64,000 nucleotides of DNA from Fusobacterium_C necrophorum_A (GTDB lineage: Bacteria > Fusobacteriota > Fusobacteriia > Fusobacteriales > Fusobacteriaceae): positions 1 to 64,000 of the forward strand of contig NZ_SBAP01000013.1 in NCBI RefSeq assembly GCF_004134945.1, in the 5' to 3' direction. The notes beneath the pieces were generated by a model. That model was not told the DNA's origin and made no database searches. It saw nothing but the letters and a program-made list of their open reading frames with translations. The stretch's first letter is position 1. Each line of letters opens with the position of its first letter. A program made the position numbers and the translations under genes. This document shows, in pieces, positions 34,591 through 42,683 of this stretch.

Positions 34591-34637
34591 ACTGTACCCA
34601 TAATCTTGGACACAAGATGGAAGGTGCAGTTTTTTTA
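34591..34637 (+). terminator. Terminator of the ABC operon (repeat-type hairpin)
   Basis: ACTGTACC (34591-34598) pairs with GGTGCAGT (34623-34630); an inner stem ATCTT/AAGAT surrounds GGACAC; T7 follows. The same two-stem design with closely similar sequence occurs at 63850-63896. Confidence 0.85.
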
Positions 34638-34726
34638 TGCCAAAATTTTCCAACTTTTGAGCATGGGGATCTCTTATTAAGATTGTATTCTATTTGTGAA
34701 GAAATAGGAGAATAAGGAGGGAAAGT

Positions 34727-34807
34727 ATGGAAATCAGGGGTTTTTGTTCAATAGAGAGGGTAGCGATTTGCTTTTTTTTAGAAAATGTGTTACAATGTAG
34801 CAACTAA
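34727..34807 (+). CDS. Possible small ORF of 26 codons with strong RBS
   Basis: AAGGAGGGAAAGT precedes the ATG, and 26 codons run to TAA, starting MEIRGFCSIERVAIC. The promoter of the next gene lies inside it. No resemblance to a known protein; either a small peptide, a leader or chance. Confidence 0.25.
   Translation: MEIRGFCSIERVAICFFLENVLQCSN
34768..34796 (+). promoter_or_regulatory. Promoter of the glucosaminidase-domain gene
   Basis: TTGCTT (34768-34773), 17 bases, TACAAT (34791-34796), 30 bases before the gene. Confidence 0.6.
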
Positions 34808-34826
34808 TTTTGATGGGAGTAAATAT

Positions 34827-35534
34827 ATGAAGAAATTTGTAATCTTATTGCTTCTTTCTATTGTTTCGTTTACTTTTTTATGCCGAAATATGATGGCGGA
34901 TACAAAGTTGGCATCTATTACTCAGGCAAAAGATTTTTCAAAAACAACGAAAAATAGAAAACAAGTATTTATTAATACCTTAGTTCCTATTATTGATGAA
35001 ATTAAAGGGAATATTAAGAGTGACAAGGAGAGAGTGGAAGAAATTTTAAAAAAAGAAGAATATTTGAGAACTGCCTCCGATAAGGAGCTCTTGGAAGTCA
35101 ATTATGCGAAGTATAAGGTAAGCAGCAGAACACCGCAAGAATTGTTAAAAAAAATGGTACTGCCTCCGACTTCCCTTATTATTGCACAGGCTTCTGTGGA
35201 AAGTGGTTGGGGGAGCTCTAAATTGGCACAATTAGCCAATAACTTATTCGGGATGACCTCCCTTTCCAAATCAGATGAAAATTCTGTTAAAATGGGAAAT
35301 ATGAGGTATAAAAAATACGCAGGAATTTATGAATCCATTGAGGACTATATTTTAACAATTTCCAGACACAATGCCTATAAGAGTTTACGAGGGGGAATTC
35401 GAAGAGGAGAAGATTCCGTAGGATTGGTAAAACATTTAGGCAGTTATTCGGAATTGGGAAACAAATACAGTTCCTATGTTGCAAAAGTGATTCAAAGCAA
35501 TTCTTTGCAAAAACATGATAATGAGAATTTTTAA
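34827..35534 (+). CDS. Exported peptidoglycan hydrolase (Bax-like glucosaminidase domain)
   Basis: A 235-residue protein with an N-terminal hydrophobic export signal (MKKFVILLLLSIVSFTFL). The C-terminal half is a glucosaminidase/Bax-type lysozyme-like domain: SLIIAQASVESGWGSSKLAQLANNLFGM, where the Glu in SVESGWG is the expected catalytic acid, then YESIEDYILTISRHNAYKSLR, which is the typical second block. It probably trims the cell wall from the periplasmic side. The frame is open 14 codons earlier, but GGGAGT lies upstream of the ATG at 34827 and the promoter overlaps the earlier part. It is monocistronic. Confidence 0.85.
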   Translation: MKKFVILLLLSIVSFTFLCRNMMADTKLASITQAKDFSKTTKNRKQVFINTLVPIIDEIKGNIKSDKERVEEILKKEEYLRTASDKELLEVNYAKYKVSSRTPQELLKKMVLPPTSLIIAQASVESGWGSSKLAQLANNLFGMTSLSKSDENSVKMGNMRYKKYAGIYESIEDYILTISRHNAYKSLRGGIRRGEDSVGLVKHLGSYSELGNKYSSYVAKVIQSNSLQKHDNENF

Positions 35535-35636
35535 AATGAAAAAAGCCTGACTTTTTTCAGGAAGCGGGAAAAATATCCGACGATAGGAAGGAGAAGTCAT
35601 CAAAAATTTTATCCAGAGAACTTTGTACATATTCAC

Positions 35637-35665
35637 TTGACAAAAAAAATAATCTATCCTATAAT
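35637..35665 (+). promoter_or_regulatory. Ferredoxin promoter
   Basis: Full consensus TTGACA (35637-35642), 17 bases, TATAAT (35660-35665), with AGGAGG 47 bases further on; a strong, constitutive-looking unit. Confidence 0.9.
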
Positions 35666-35721
35666 AAGTCTAGTAGAAATTAGTAGAAAATGAAACTTAA
35701 AATTTAGTAGGAGGAACGATT

Positions 35722-35892
35722 ATGCACGTAATTGACAAAGAAACTTGTATCGGATGTGGAGCTTGTGAAGGTGTTTGCCCAGTATCAACTATTTCAGCAA
35801 CTGATGATGGAAAATATGAAGTAGGAGATGCTTGTGTTGATTGTGGAGCTTGTGCAGCAGGATGTCCAGTATCAGCAATCTCAGCTCAATAA
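35722..35892 (+). CDS. 2[4Fe-4S] ferredoxin, clostridial type
   Basis: A 56-residue electron carrier. Two cluster-binding motifs of CxxCxxCxxxCP form are seen: CIGCGACEGVCPVS from residue 9 and CVDCGACAAGCPVS from residue 38. This is the small low-potential ferredoxin that takes electrons from pyruvate and 2-oxoacid oxidoreductases and feeds hydrogenase or Rnf in anaerobes. The gene has its own consensus promoter, an AGGAGG box 9 bases before the ATG and a terminator, so it is expected to be highly expressed. Codon use is strongly biased to GGA, GCT and GTA. Confidence 0.96.
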   Translation: MHVIDKETCIGCGACEGVCPVSTISATDDGKYEVGDACVDCGACAAGCPVSAISAQ

Positions 35893-35910
35893 TAAGAGAG
35901 AGTAAAATTG

Positions 35911-35942
35911 GAGCAAGGCTTTATGCCTTGCTTTTTATTTTC
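35911..35942 (+). terminator. Ferredoxin terminator
   Basis: AGCAAGGC (35912-35919) pairs with GCCTTGCT (35925-35932), then TTTTATTTT. Confidence 0.92.
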
Positions 35943-35955
35943 CCGGAAAAGTGAA

Positions 35956-35984
35956 TTGAAAAAAGTCCTCAAATGTGTTAGAAT
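35956..35984 (+). promoter_or_regulatory. Promoter of the dus-mutS-lpt-alaS-secDF gene series
   Basis: TTGAAA (35956-35961), 17 bases, TAGAAT (35979-35984). No other clear promoter or terminator is seen until 47917, so it may drive about 12 kb. Confidence 0.7.
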
Positions 35985-36005
35985 TATTAGATTAGGAGGA
36001 CATTT

Positions 36006-36974
36006 ATGAAAAAAATATTTATCGCTCCCATTGCAGGAGTGACGGATTATACATATCGAGGAATTTTAGAGGAGTTTCAACCTGATTTATTGTTTACGGA
36101 AATGGTAAGTTCCGATGCCCTAGCGGCATTAAATGATAAGACAATTTCACAAATTTTGCGTTTGCGTTCCGGGAATGGAGTACAGCTATTTGGAAAAGAT
36201 ACGGAAAAAATGATATATAGTGCAAAATATATAGAAAAATTGGGAGTCAAAAATATTGACATCAATGCGGGTTGCCCTATGAAAAGAGTTGTACATTCGG
36301 GTCACGGATCCGCTTTGTTGAAATCTCCCGAAAAAATCAAAGAGATTTTATTTACCTTACGGGAACAATTAGAAGAAAGTACAAAGCTATCCATTAAAAT
36401 TCGAGTTGGTTATGACAGACCGGAGAACTATCTGCAGATTGCAAAAATTGCAGAAGAAGCGGGATGTAGCCATATTACAGTACATGGAAGAACGAGGGCA
36501 CAATTATATACCGGCTTGGCGGATTGGTCCCTTATTAAAGAAATCAAAGAACATGTTACCATTCCCGTGATTGGAAATGGAGATATTTTTACGGCGGAAG
36601 CTGCCAAGGAGAAAATAGAAGACTCCGGAGTGGACGGAGTGATGTTGGCTCGAGGGATTTTCGGAAATCCATGGTTGATTCGTGATATTCGGGAAATGCT
36701 TCAATACGGAGAAGTCAAAACGAAAGTGAGTACGGAAGATAAAATAGATATGGCAATTCATCATATTTTGAAAACGGAAGAAGATAATCCGCAGAGAGAG
36801 TTTGTTTTCGATGTCAGAAAACATATTTGTTGGTATTTAAAAGGGATTCCTCACTCCGCAGAATATAAGAATCGGATCAATCAAAGTACGGACTACAAAG
36901 CAGTTGTTCAACTACTACAGGAATTAAAAGAAAAAATCAAAGGAGAATCGCAGTGGCATCAGAAACCCCTTTAA
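36006..36974 (+). CDS. dus: tRNA-dihydrouridine synthase
   Basis: A 322-residue flavoenzyme that reduces uridine to dihydrouridine in tRNA. FMN-binding TIM barrel: MKKIFIAPIAGVTDYTYR at the start, INAGCPMKRV (the Cys is the catalytic acid) with the phosphate-binding GHGSALL, KIRVGYD near residue 135, HGRTRAQLYTG and GNGDIF; a small helical tRNA-binding domain forms the C-terminus. It is of the DusB type by length. It overlaps mutS by 22 bases. Confidence 0.94.
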   Translation: MKKIFIAPIAGVTDYTYRGILEEFQPDLLFTEMVSSDALAALNDKTISQILRLRSGNGVQLFGKDTEKMIYSAKYIEKLGVKNIDINAGCPMKRVVHSGHGSALLKSPEKIKEILFTLREQLEESTKLSIKIRVGYDRPENYLQIAKIAEEAGCSHITVHGRTRAQLYTGLADWSLIKEIKEHVTIPVIGNGDIFTAEAAKEKIEDSGVDGVMLARGIFGNPWLIRDIREMLQYGEVKTKVSTEDKIDMAIHHILKTEEDNPQREFVFDVRKHICWYLKGIPHSAEYKNRINQSTDYKAVVQLLQELKEKIKGESQWHQKPL

Positions 36975-39535
36975 TGACACAGTACAAAGAAATAAAAGAA
37001 GAATATCAAAATGCAATCCTTCTCTTCCGTTTGGGGGATTTTTATGAAATGTTTTTTGAAGATGCAAAAATTGCTTCCAAAGAACTGGGGTTAACCTTGA
37101 CAAGTCGGAATCGAGAAAAGGGGCAAGACGTGCCTTTGGCGGGAGTTCCTTATCATTCTGTAGCTTCCTATGTTGCGAAGCTGTTGGAAAAAGGCTATAC
37201 TGTGGCGGTCTGTGATCAGGTGGAAGATCCGAAAGCTGCTAAAGGAATTGTAAAGCGAGAGGTCACAAGAGTGCTTACTCCGGGAACACAAATTGATGTT
37301 GATTATTTGGACGGGAAAAGTAACCAATATTTAATGTCCTTTGTTTGCAAAGAAGAAAAGGCAGCCATTGCTTATTTTGATATTACAACAGGAGAATTTC
37401 GAGTTCGAGAATTTGAGGAGGGAAACATTTTTTATCAGTTGTTGGGAGAACTTGGAAAAGTGAATCCGAAAGAACTGATTTTAGAAGAAGAAGTCTATCG
37501 AATATATCAGGATGATTTTGAGAAATATCCTGATTTTTCAGGTGTTAAAATTAATTTTTGTCAAAATGTCAGACAGGCGGAATCCTATTTAAAGGATTGT
37601 TATCATATTTTATCTCTGGAATCTTTCGGTTTGGAGCAAAAAGTTTTGGCACAACAAGCCTGTGCCAATATTTTGGACTATGTCACGAAGTTGCAAAAGG
37701 GACAGGAATTTCCTCTGATGAATATTTCATTGCTTTCCAATCAGGAAACGATGGAGTTAAATCGAAGCGGTCAGAAGAATTTGGAAATTTTCGGTGCCTT
37801 ATTTTCTATTTTAGACTTGTGTAAGACTTCTATGGGAAGTCGTTATTTGAAAAGATTGTTACAAAATCCTCTGTTAGATATTTCTAAAATCAGGAAAAGA
37901 CAGGACTATGTTGAATTTTTTACCAAGGAAGTCTTATTACGGGAAGAAGTTCGGGAATTATTATCGGAAGTTTATGATTTGGAGAGAATTATCGGAAAAA
38001 TACAACTGTCGACAGTCAACGGACGAGATATTGTAGCTTTGGGGAAGTCTTTACAGGCTGCTTTACTATTGGAGAAGCAATTACGTTCATATTCCATGTT
38101 GCAGATGAATCGAGAGATATTTTCCAAGCTGCAAGAAGAGATTGCCAATTCCATTTCTTCAGAGGCTCCTTTTTCCATTCGAGAGGGAGGAATTTTCCGA
38201 ACGTCCTATCATAAGGAATTGGATGAGTTACGGCATATTGCCAGTTCCGGAAAAGAAATTTTATTGGAAATTGAGGCAAGAGAACGGGAAAAGACGGGGA
38301 TTAAAACCTTAAAAATAAAGTACAATAAGGTTTTCGGGTACTTTATAGAGGTAAGCAAAGCAAATGAGCATTTGGTTCCTTCTCACTACATTCGAAAGCA
38401 AACATTGGTAAATTCTGAACGATATATTGTAGAGGAATTGAAAGAATATGAAGATAGAATTTTGAATGCCAAAACCAAGATAGAGAACTTGGAGTATTAT
38501 TTATTTCAGGAGTTTGTCGGAAAGATAAAAGAAAAGAAAGAGGAGCTGCTGGAATTGGCAAAGCAGTTGTCCTTTTTAGATGTGATGACAAGTTTTGCCC
38601 AAGTGGCTATTCAGAAATCCTATGTACGTCCTGAAGTTCTGGAAGAAGATATTTTGGAAATTCGTGGAGGACGGCATCCCATTGTGGAAAGTTTAATTCC
38701 AAAGGGAAGTTATGTCAAAAATGATTTGTACTTTGACAGGACGGAAAGAATGATGGTGTTGACAGGACCGAATATGTCCGGAAAATCAACTTATATGAAG
38801 CAAATTGCCCTAATTATCATTCTGGCACAAGTCGGCTCCTTTGTTCCGGCCGATTTTGCAAAAATTGGGATTGTAGATAAAATTTTTACCAGAATCGGAG
38901 CCAGTGATGATTTGTTGACAGGACAATCCACCTTTATGGTGGAAATGAGTGAAGTGGCAAACATCGTGCACAATGCGACAGAGAAGTCCTTTATTATTTT
39001 AGATGAGATTGGAAGAGGAACTTCCACCTTTGACGGAATTTCGATTGCCACCGCCATTACGGAATATATCCATTCTCATATTCGGGCAAAAACTATTTTT
39101 GCAACCCACTACCATGAATTGACGGAATTGGAAAAAAAATTGGAACTGGTAAAAAATTACAGAATTGAAGTACGGGAACGGGGAAAAGAAGTTATATTTT
39201 TGCGGGAAATTGTACAGGGCGGGGCTGATAAATCGTATGGAATTGAAGTTGCTAAATTATCCGGTTTGCCTCAAAGTATTTTAAAGCGTTCCAAACAAAT
39301 TTTATCTCGCTTGGAAAAGCAAAAAGCCTTGGTTGAGAAAAAAATGCAGGGAGAACAGATGATGCTGTTTCAAAGTGAGGAGATGGAAGAGGAAGAAGAA
39401 GCGGAATTTCATATAGAGGAACAAAGTGTCTTGGAAGAGATTCGCAATGTATCCATAGAGCAAATGACTCCTTTGCAGGCTTTAGTGCTATTGCAAAGTT
39501 TAAAAGGAAAGTTATCTGGAGGGAAACATGACTAA
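36953..39535 (+). CDS. mutS: DNA mismatch repair protein MutS
   Basis: An 860-residue mismatch-recognition ATPase. The mismatch-binding domain has the Phe-x-Glu motif region in ILLFRLGDFYEMFFEDA (residues about 22-38); the ATPase has Walker A GPNMSGKST (near 603) and Walker B / dimer segment LDEIGRGTSTFDG, then FATHYHELTEL. The translation start is GTG at 36953 with GGAG seven bases upstream; an ATG seven codons on overlaps the dus stop but has no ribosome binding site. It overlaps the next gene by eight bases. Confidence 0.96.
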   Translation: MASETPLMTQYKEIKEEYQNAILLFRLGDFYEMFFEDAKIASKELGLTLTSRNREKGQDVPLAGVPYHSVASYVAKLLEKGYTVAVCDQVEDPKAAKGIVKREVTRVLTPGTQIDVDYLDGKSNQYLMSFVCKEEKAAIAYFDITTGEFRVREFEEGNIFYQLLGELGKVNPKELILEEEVYRIYQDDFEKYPDFSGVKINFCQNVRQAESYLKDCYHILSLESFGLEQKVLAQQACANILDYVTKLQKGQEFPLMNISLLSNQETMELNRSGQKNLEIFGALFSILDLCKTSMGSRYLKRLLQNPLLDISKIRKRQDYVEFFTKEVLLREEVRELLSEVYDLERIIGKIQLSTVNGRDIVALGKSLQAALLLEKQLRSYSMLQMNREIFSKLQEEIANSISSEAPFSIREGGIFRTSYHKELDELRHIASSGKEILLEIEAREREKTGIKTLKIKYNKVFGYFIEVSKANEHLVPSHYIRKQTLVNSERYIVEELKEYEDRILNAKTKIENLEYYLFQEFVGKIKEKKEELLELAKQLSFLDVMTSFAQVAIQKSYVRPEVLEEDILEIRGGRHPIVESLIPKGSYVKNDLYFDRTERMMVLTGPNMSGKSTYMKQIALIIILAQVGSFVPADFAKIGIVDKIFTRIGASDDLLTGQSTFMVEMSEVANIVHNATEKSFIILDEIGRGTSTFDGISIATAITEYIHSHIRAKTIFATHYHELTELEKKLELVKNYRIEVRERGKEVIFLREIVQGGADKSYGIEVAKLSGLPQSILKRSKQILSRLEKQKALVEKKMQGEQMMLFQSEEMEEEEEAEFHIEEQSVLEEIRNVSIEQMTPLQALVLLQSLKGKLSGGKHD

Positions 39536-41921
39536 GAAGGCTTGGATTTATAGCGGAATTGGAGCTGTCGTATTGATAGCGGGCTATTTTAACTATTTTG
39601 GAGAAGATAGAAAACTGGATACTTTAAAAAAAGTAATTGAAACGAGCAATGCGATTTATAAAAGTGCCGATTATTTTGTAGAAGCAAAAAAGCAAATTGA
39701 TTATGTGGATGACAAGGAAACGAAGTTTGAAGTGGCAAAAGCCATTGTCAAAGGAATGGCTTTGAGCGGAGATAATGTTGTCATTGATAAATTGAGGAAT
39801 TTGGTATTAAAAAATAATATTTTAGGAGTGAGTGAAAACGGTTGGAAGTTTAACACTTCGGAATTACGATACAATAAGGCTACGGATGAGATTATTTCAG
39901 AGGCGGGAGTAGCCGCTATCAATGAAAAAAAAGGTATTCATCTGGAGGGGAAAAAATTTCTAACAACGACAAGTATGAGCCACATTTTATTGGAAAACGG
40001 AGTCAAGTTTGAAGTCGGGCGAGCCGGATTACGTGGAGAGAAGGCGGAATATGATGACAGCAGTAAAAAAATTCTGTTAAGCGGAAATGTGGAATTATAC
40101 AATAGCAAGAAAGACGGAAAAGAATTTCGAGGAAAGTTTGGGGACATGAGCTATGATGTGGAAGCGGGAAGAGGAGAAACCAATCTACCCTTTGAAATTA
40201 CCTATAATGAAACACAGTTAGAGGCGGAAAAACTGGTTTTTTATCCGGAAGAAAATGCCTTTCATTTGGAACAAAACGTAAATTTGACTTCAAAAGATTA
40301 TAAGGCAACTCTATCGGCAATGGATAAAAAAGCGGGAGAAGAACTCATTCACTTTGTAGGTCCGATTCGAGCACAAAATGAGGAATATAGTTGCTCTATG
40401 AACCGAGCAGTCTATGATATCGTAAAAAAAGAAATTACCATGATAGGGAATATTGACATCGTTTCAAAAAAGGGAGACAGACTGAAAGCGGATAGAGCTG
40501 TTTATCATGAAGCGGAAAAGATTTTGAACGTGTATGGAGATGGAAACAAAGTGATCTATGACGGGAACGGCCATCATATAGAAGCCGAAGAGTTTCAATA
40601 CGATGTGAGAACGGGAGATATTCGTGTACTTTCTCCTTATCGTTATCGCAATCAAAAGGGAGATATTTTTGAGGGAAATAATTTAGAATACAAGAAAGAA
40701 ACAGGGAAAGCAATCATAAAAGGAGAAGTTAGGTATCAGTCCAAAGATTATACTGTTAAAACAGTCGATTTGGATTATGCGAGAGAAACGGGGATTTTGA
40801 CCATAGCCAATCCTTATTTCATTCAAATGAAAGACGGAAGCACCTTTGAGGGAAAATCCGCAGTATACAATGAAAAAACAGGAGACTTGGTTTCTCCCGG
40901 TTCTATTTATATGATAGGAAAAGACTATGTAGCTCACGGTCATGATTTGAAGTATAATAATCATACAGGAAAAGGCTCTTTGGAGGGACCGGTCAATTTG
41001 TTGAGCGAAACACAAAATTTCAATATTACCGGAGATCGAGCTGTTTTTGATAGAGAGAGCGGAGCTGTTATGGGAAATGTAAAAGGAAATTTACAAGGAA
41101 CCATGATTACAAGCTCGAAAGCCATTTACAAAACGGCGGAAAAAATGGTTGAATTACCGGAGCCGATACAATATCGAAATTCTCAAGAAAATTTACATGG
41201 AAGTATGAAAAGTGGAAAATATTTTGTGGAAGCTCATCAATTTCAAGGAAAAGACTTCGTCGCTCTTCGTGCCGGAGAAAAGGTGACTTCCGACTATGCG
41301 GAATATTTTACGGAAGAAAAACGGGCGGAATTGACGGGAAAAGTCCGTATGGAGAATGCGGATCAGGTTGTGACAACGGAAAAAGCAAGCTATGAATTTA
41401 TAGAAAAATATGCGGAAATTCCAACGACATTCCAATTACAAAAAGGGCAATTTCTTGTGAACGGAGATTCCGGAAATGTCAATTTTACGACGCAAAAATT
41501 ATATGTAACAAAGCCGAGTATGAATTCTGAGGCGGGAGAACATTTTGAGGCGGAACGATTGGAAGGAAATTTAAAAACGCTTGTTATGGATTTTCGAGAT
41601 AAGGTCTACGGAAAGACTGTGCAAAAAAATGTGTTAAGTGAATATCGTGGAGAAAAAGCGAGGGTGTATTTGGCGAAAGAACAAAATCAATACAGAGCCA
41701 AGAAATTGGAAGTATTTGAAGATGCCGTGTTTACACAGGAAGATAAGACATTGAAGGGAAAACGGGGACAGTATGACTTTGATACGAATCTGGTGAACTT
41801 CTATGGGGATGTTTTCTTTAGCAGTAAAGACGGAAGCATTCGTTCGGACGAAATGATTTATAATACGCAAACGAAGAAGGCGAAAGCCAAGGGAAATGTA
41901 AAGATGAATTATAGTAAATAA
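39528..41921 (+). CDS. Giant LptC/LptA-like periplasmic LPS-transport protein
   Basis: A 797-residue protein with one N-terminal membrane helix (residues about 5-21) and then a very long series of short OstA/LptA-like beta units: recurring phrases of the form GxxxxAxxAxYxxxxxxxxxxGNV appear throughout, e.g. LRGEKAEYDDSSKKILLSGNVELYN cut here at residue about 190, KADRAVYHEAEKILNVYG, FEGKSAVYNEKTGDL, TSSKAIYKTAEKMV, RSDEMIYNTQTKKAKAKGNV at the end. lptB follows 18 bases later and lptFG lie 9 kb on. E. coli uses separate LptC (191) and LptA (185) chains; this chain is about twice their sum and could act as an inner-membrane-anchored bridge. No cysteine lipobox and no export cleavage site were seen. 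Confidence 0.78.
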   Translation: MTKKAWIYSGIGAVVLIAGYFNYFGEDRKLDTLKKVIETSNAIYKSADYFVEAKKQIDYVDDKETKFEVAKAIVKGMALSGDNVVIDKLRNLVLKNNILGVSENGWKFNTSELRYNKATDEIISEAGVAAINEKKGIHLEGKKFLTTTSMSHILLENGVKFEVGRAGLRGEKAEYDDSSKKILLSGNVELYNSKKDGKEFRGKFGDMSYDVEAGRGETNLPFEITYNETQLEAEKLVFYPEENAFHLEQNVNLTSKDYKATLSAMDKKAGEELIHFVGPIRAQNEEYSCSMNRAVYDIVKKEITMIGNIDIVSKKGDRLKADRAVYHEAEKILNVYGDGNKVIYDGNGHHIEAEEFQYDVRTGDIRVLSPYRYRNQKGDIFEGNNLEYKKETGKAIIKGEVRYQSKDYTVKTVDLDYARETGILTIANPYFIQMKDGSTFEGKSAVYNEKTGDLVSPGSIYMIGKDYVAHGHDLKYNNHTGKGSLEGPVNLLSETQNFNITGDRAVFDRESGAVMGNVKGNLQGTMITSSKAIYKTAEKMVELPEPIQYRNSQENLHGSMKSGKYFVEAHQFQGKDFVALRAGEKVTSDYAEYFTEEKRAELTGKVRMENADQVVTTEKASYEFIEKYAEIPTTFQLQKGQFLVNGDSGNVNFTTQKLYVTKPSMNSEAGEHFEAERLEGNLKTLVMDFRDKVYGKTVQKNVLSEYRGEKARVYLAKEQNQYRAKKLEVFEDAVFTQEDKTLKGKRGQYDFDTNLVNFYGDVFFSSKDGSIRSDEMIYNTQTKKAKAKGNVKMNYSK

Positions 41922-41939
41922 AAGGAGTAGCAGAAATAA

Positions 41940-42665
41940 ATGATCAATCTGACTGCGAGGAATTTAGTAAAAGCCTATAAGCAGAGAAAAGTAGTGGACT
42001 CTGTGAGTTTAGAAGTGAATAAAGGAGAGATTGTTGGATTGTTGGGACCCAATGGAGCGGGGAAAACAACAACTTTCTATATGATTACGGGAATTATCAA
42101 GCCGAATGCCGGCTCTGTGATTTGCAATGGTCAGGAGATTACTTCCTACCCTATGTATAAAAGAGCAAATTTAGGAATCGGATATTTGGCTCAAGAGCCT
42201 TCCGTATTTCGGAATTTAACGGTGGAAGATAATATTCGAGCCGTCTTGGAGATGAAAAATTATTCGAAAAAAACACAAAAAGAAATTGTGGCAAAGCTAT
42301 TGGAAGAATTTAAATTGACACATGTCTATCAATCTTTAGGTTATTCCTTGTCGGGAGGAGAAAGACGACGGGTAGAAATTGCCAGAACGATAGCAAACAA
42401 TCCGAGCTTTATTTTATTGGACGAACCTTTTGCCGGAGTGGATCCTATTGCGGTGGAAGATATCCAACAAAGTATTCGCTATCTACAAAAGAGAGGCTTG
42501 GGAATTTTAATCACCGACCACAGCGTGCGGGAAACTTTGAATATTACGGAAAAAGCCTATATTATGGCTCAAGGAAAGGTAATTATCAGCGGAAGTCCAC
42601 AAGAAATTGCCGAAAATGAAATGGCAAGAAAAATTTATTTGGGAGAAAATTTTAAATTAGACTAG
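41940..42665 (+). CDS. lptB: LPS export ABC transporter ATPase
   Basis: A 241-residue ATPase that powers lipopolysaccharide extraction with LptF and LptG. Walker A GPNGAGKTT (residues about 36-44), signature LSGGERRRVEIARTIA, Walker B FILLDEPFAGVDP and switch His in LITDHSVRETL are all intact; FYMITGIIKPNAG and EPSVFRNLTVEDN match the LptB subfamily. It directly follows the LptC/LptA-like gene. AAAGGAG is about 12 bases from the ATG, a longish spacing. Confidence 0.95.
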   Translation: MINLTARNLVKAYKQRKVVDSVSLEVNKGEIVGLLGPNGAGKTTTFYMITGIIKPNAGSVICNGQEITSYPMYKRANLGIGYLAQEPSVFRNLTVEDNIRAVLEMKNYSKKTQKEIVAKLLEEFKLTHVYQSLGYSLSGGERRRVEIARTIANNPSFILLDEPFAGVDPIAVEDIQQSIRYLQKRGLGILITDHSVRETLNITEKAYIMAQGKVIISGSPQEIAENEMARKIYLGENFKLD

Positions 42666-42683
42666 ATTGAAGGAGAAACTAAC

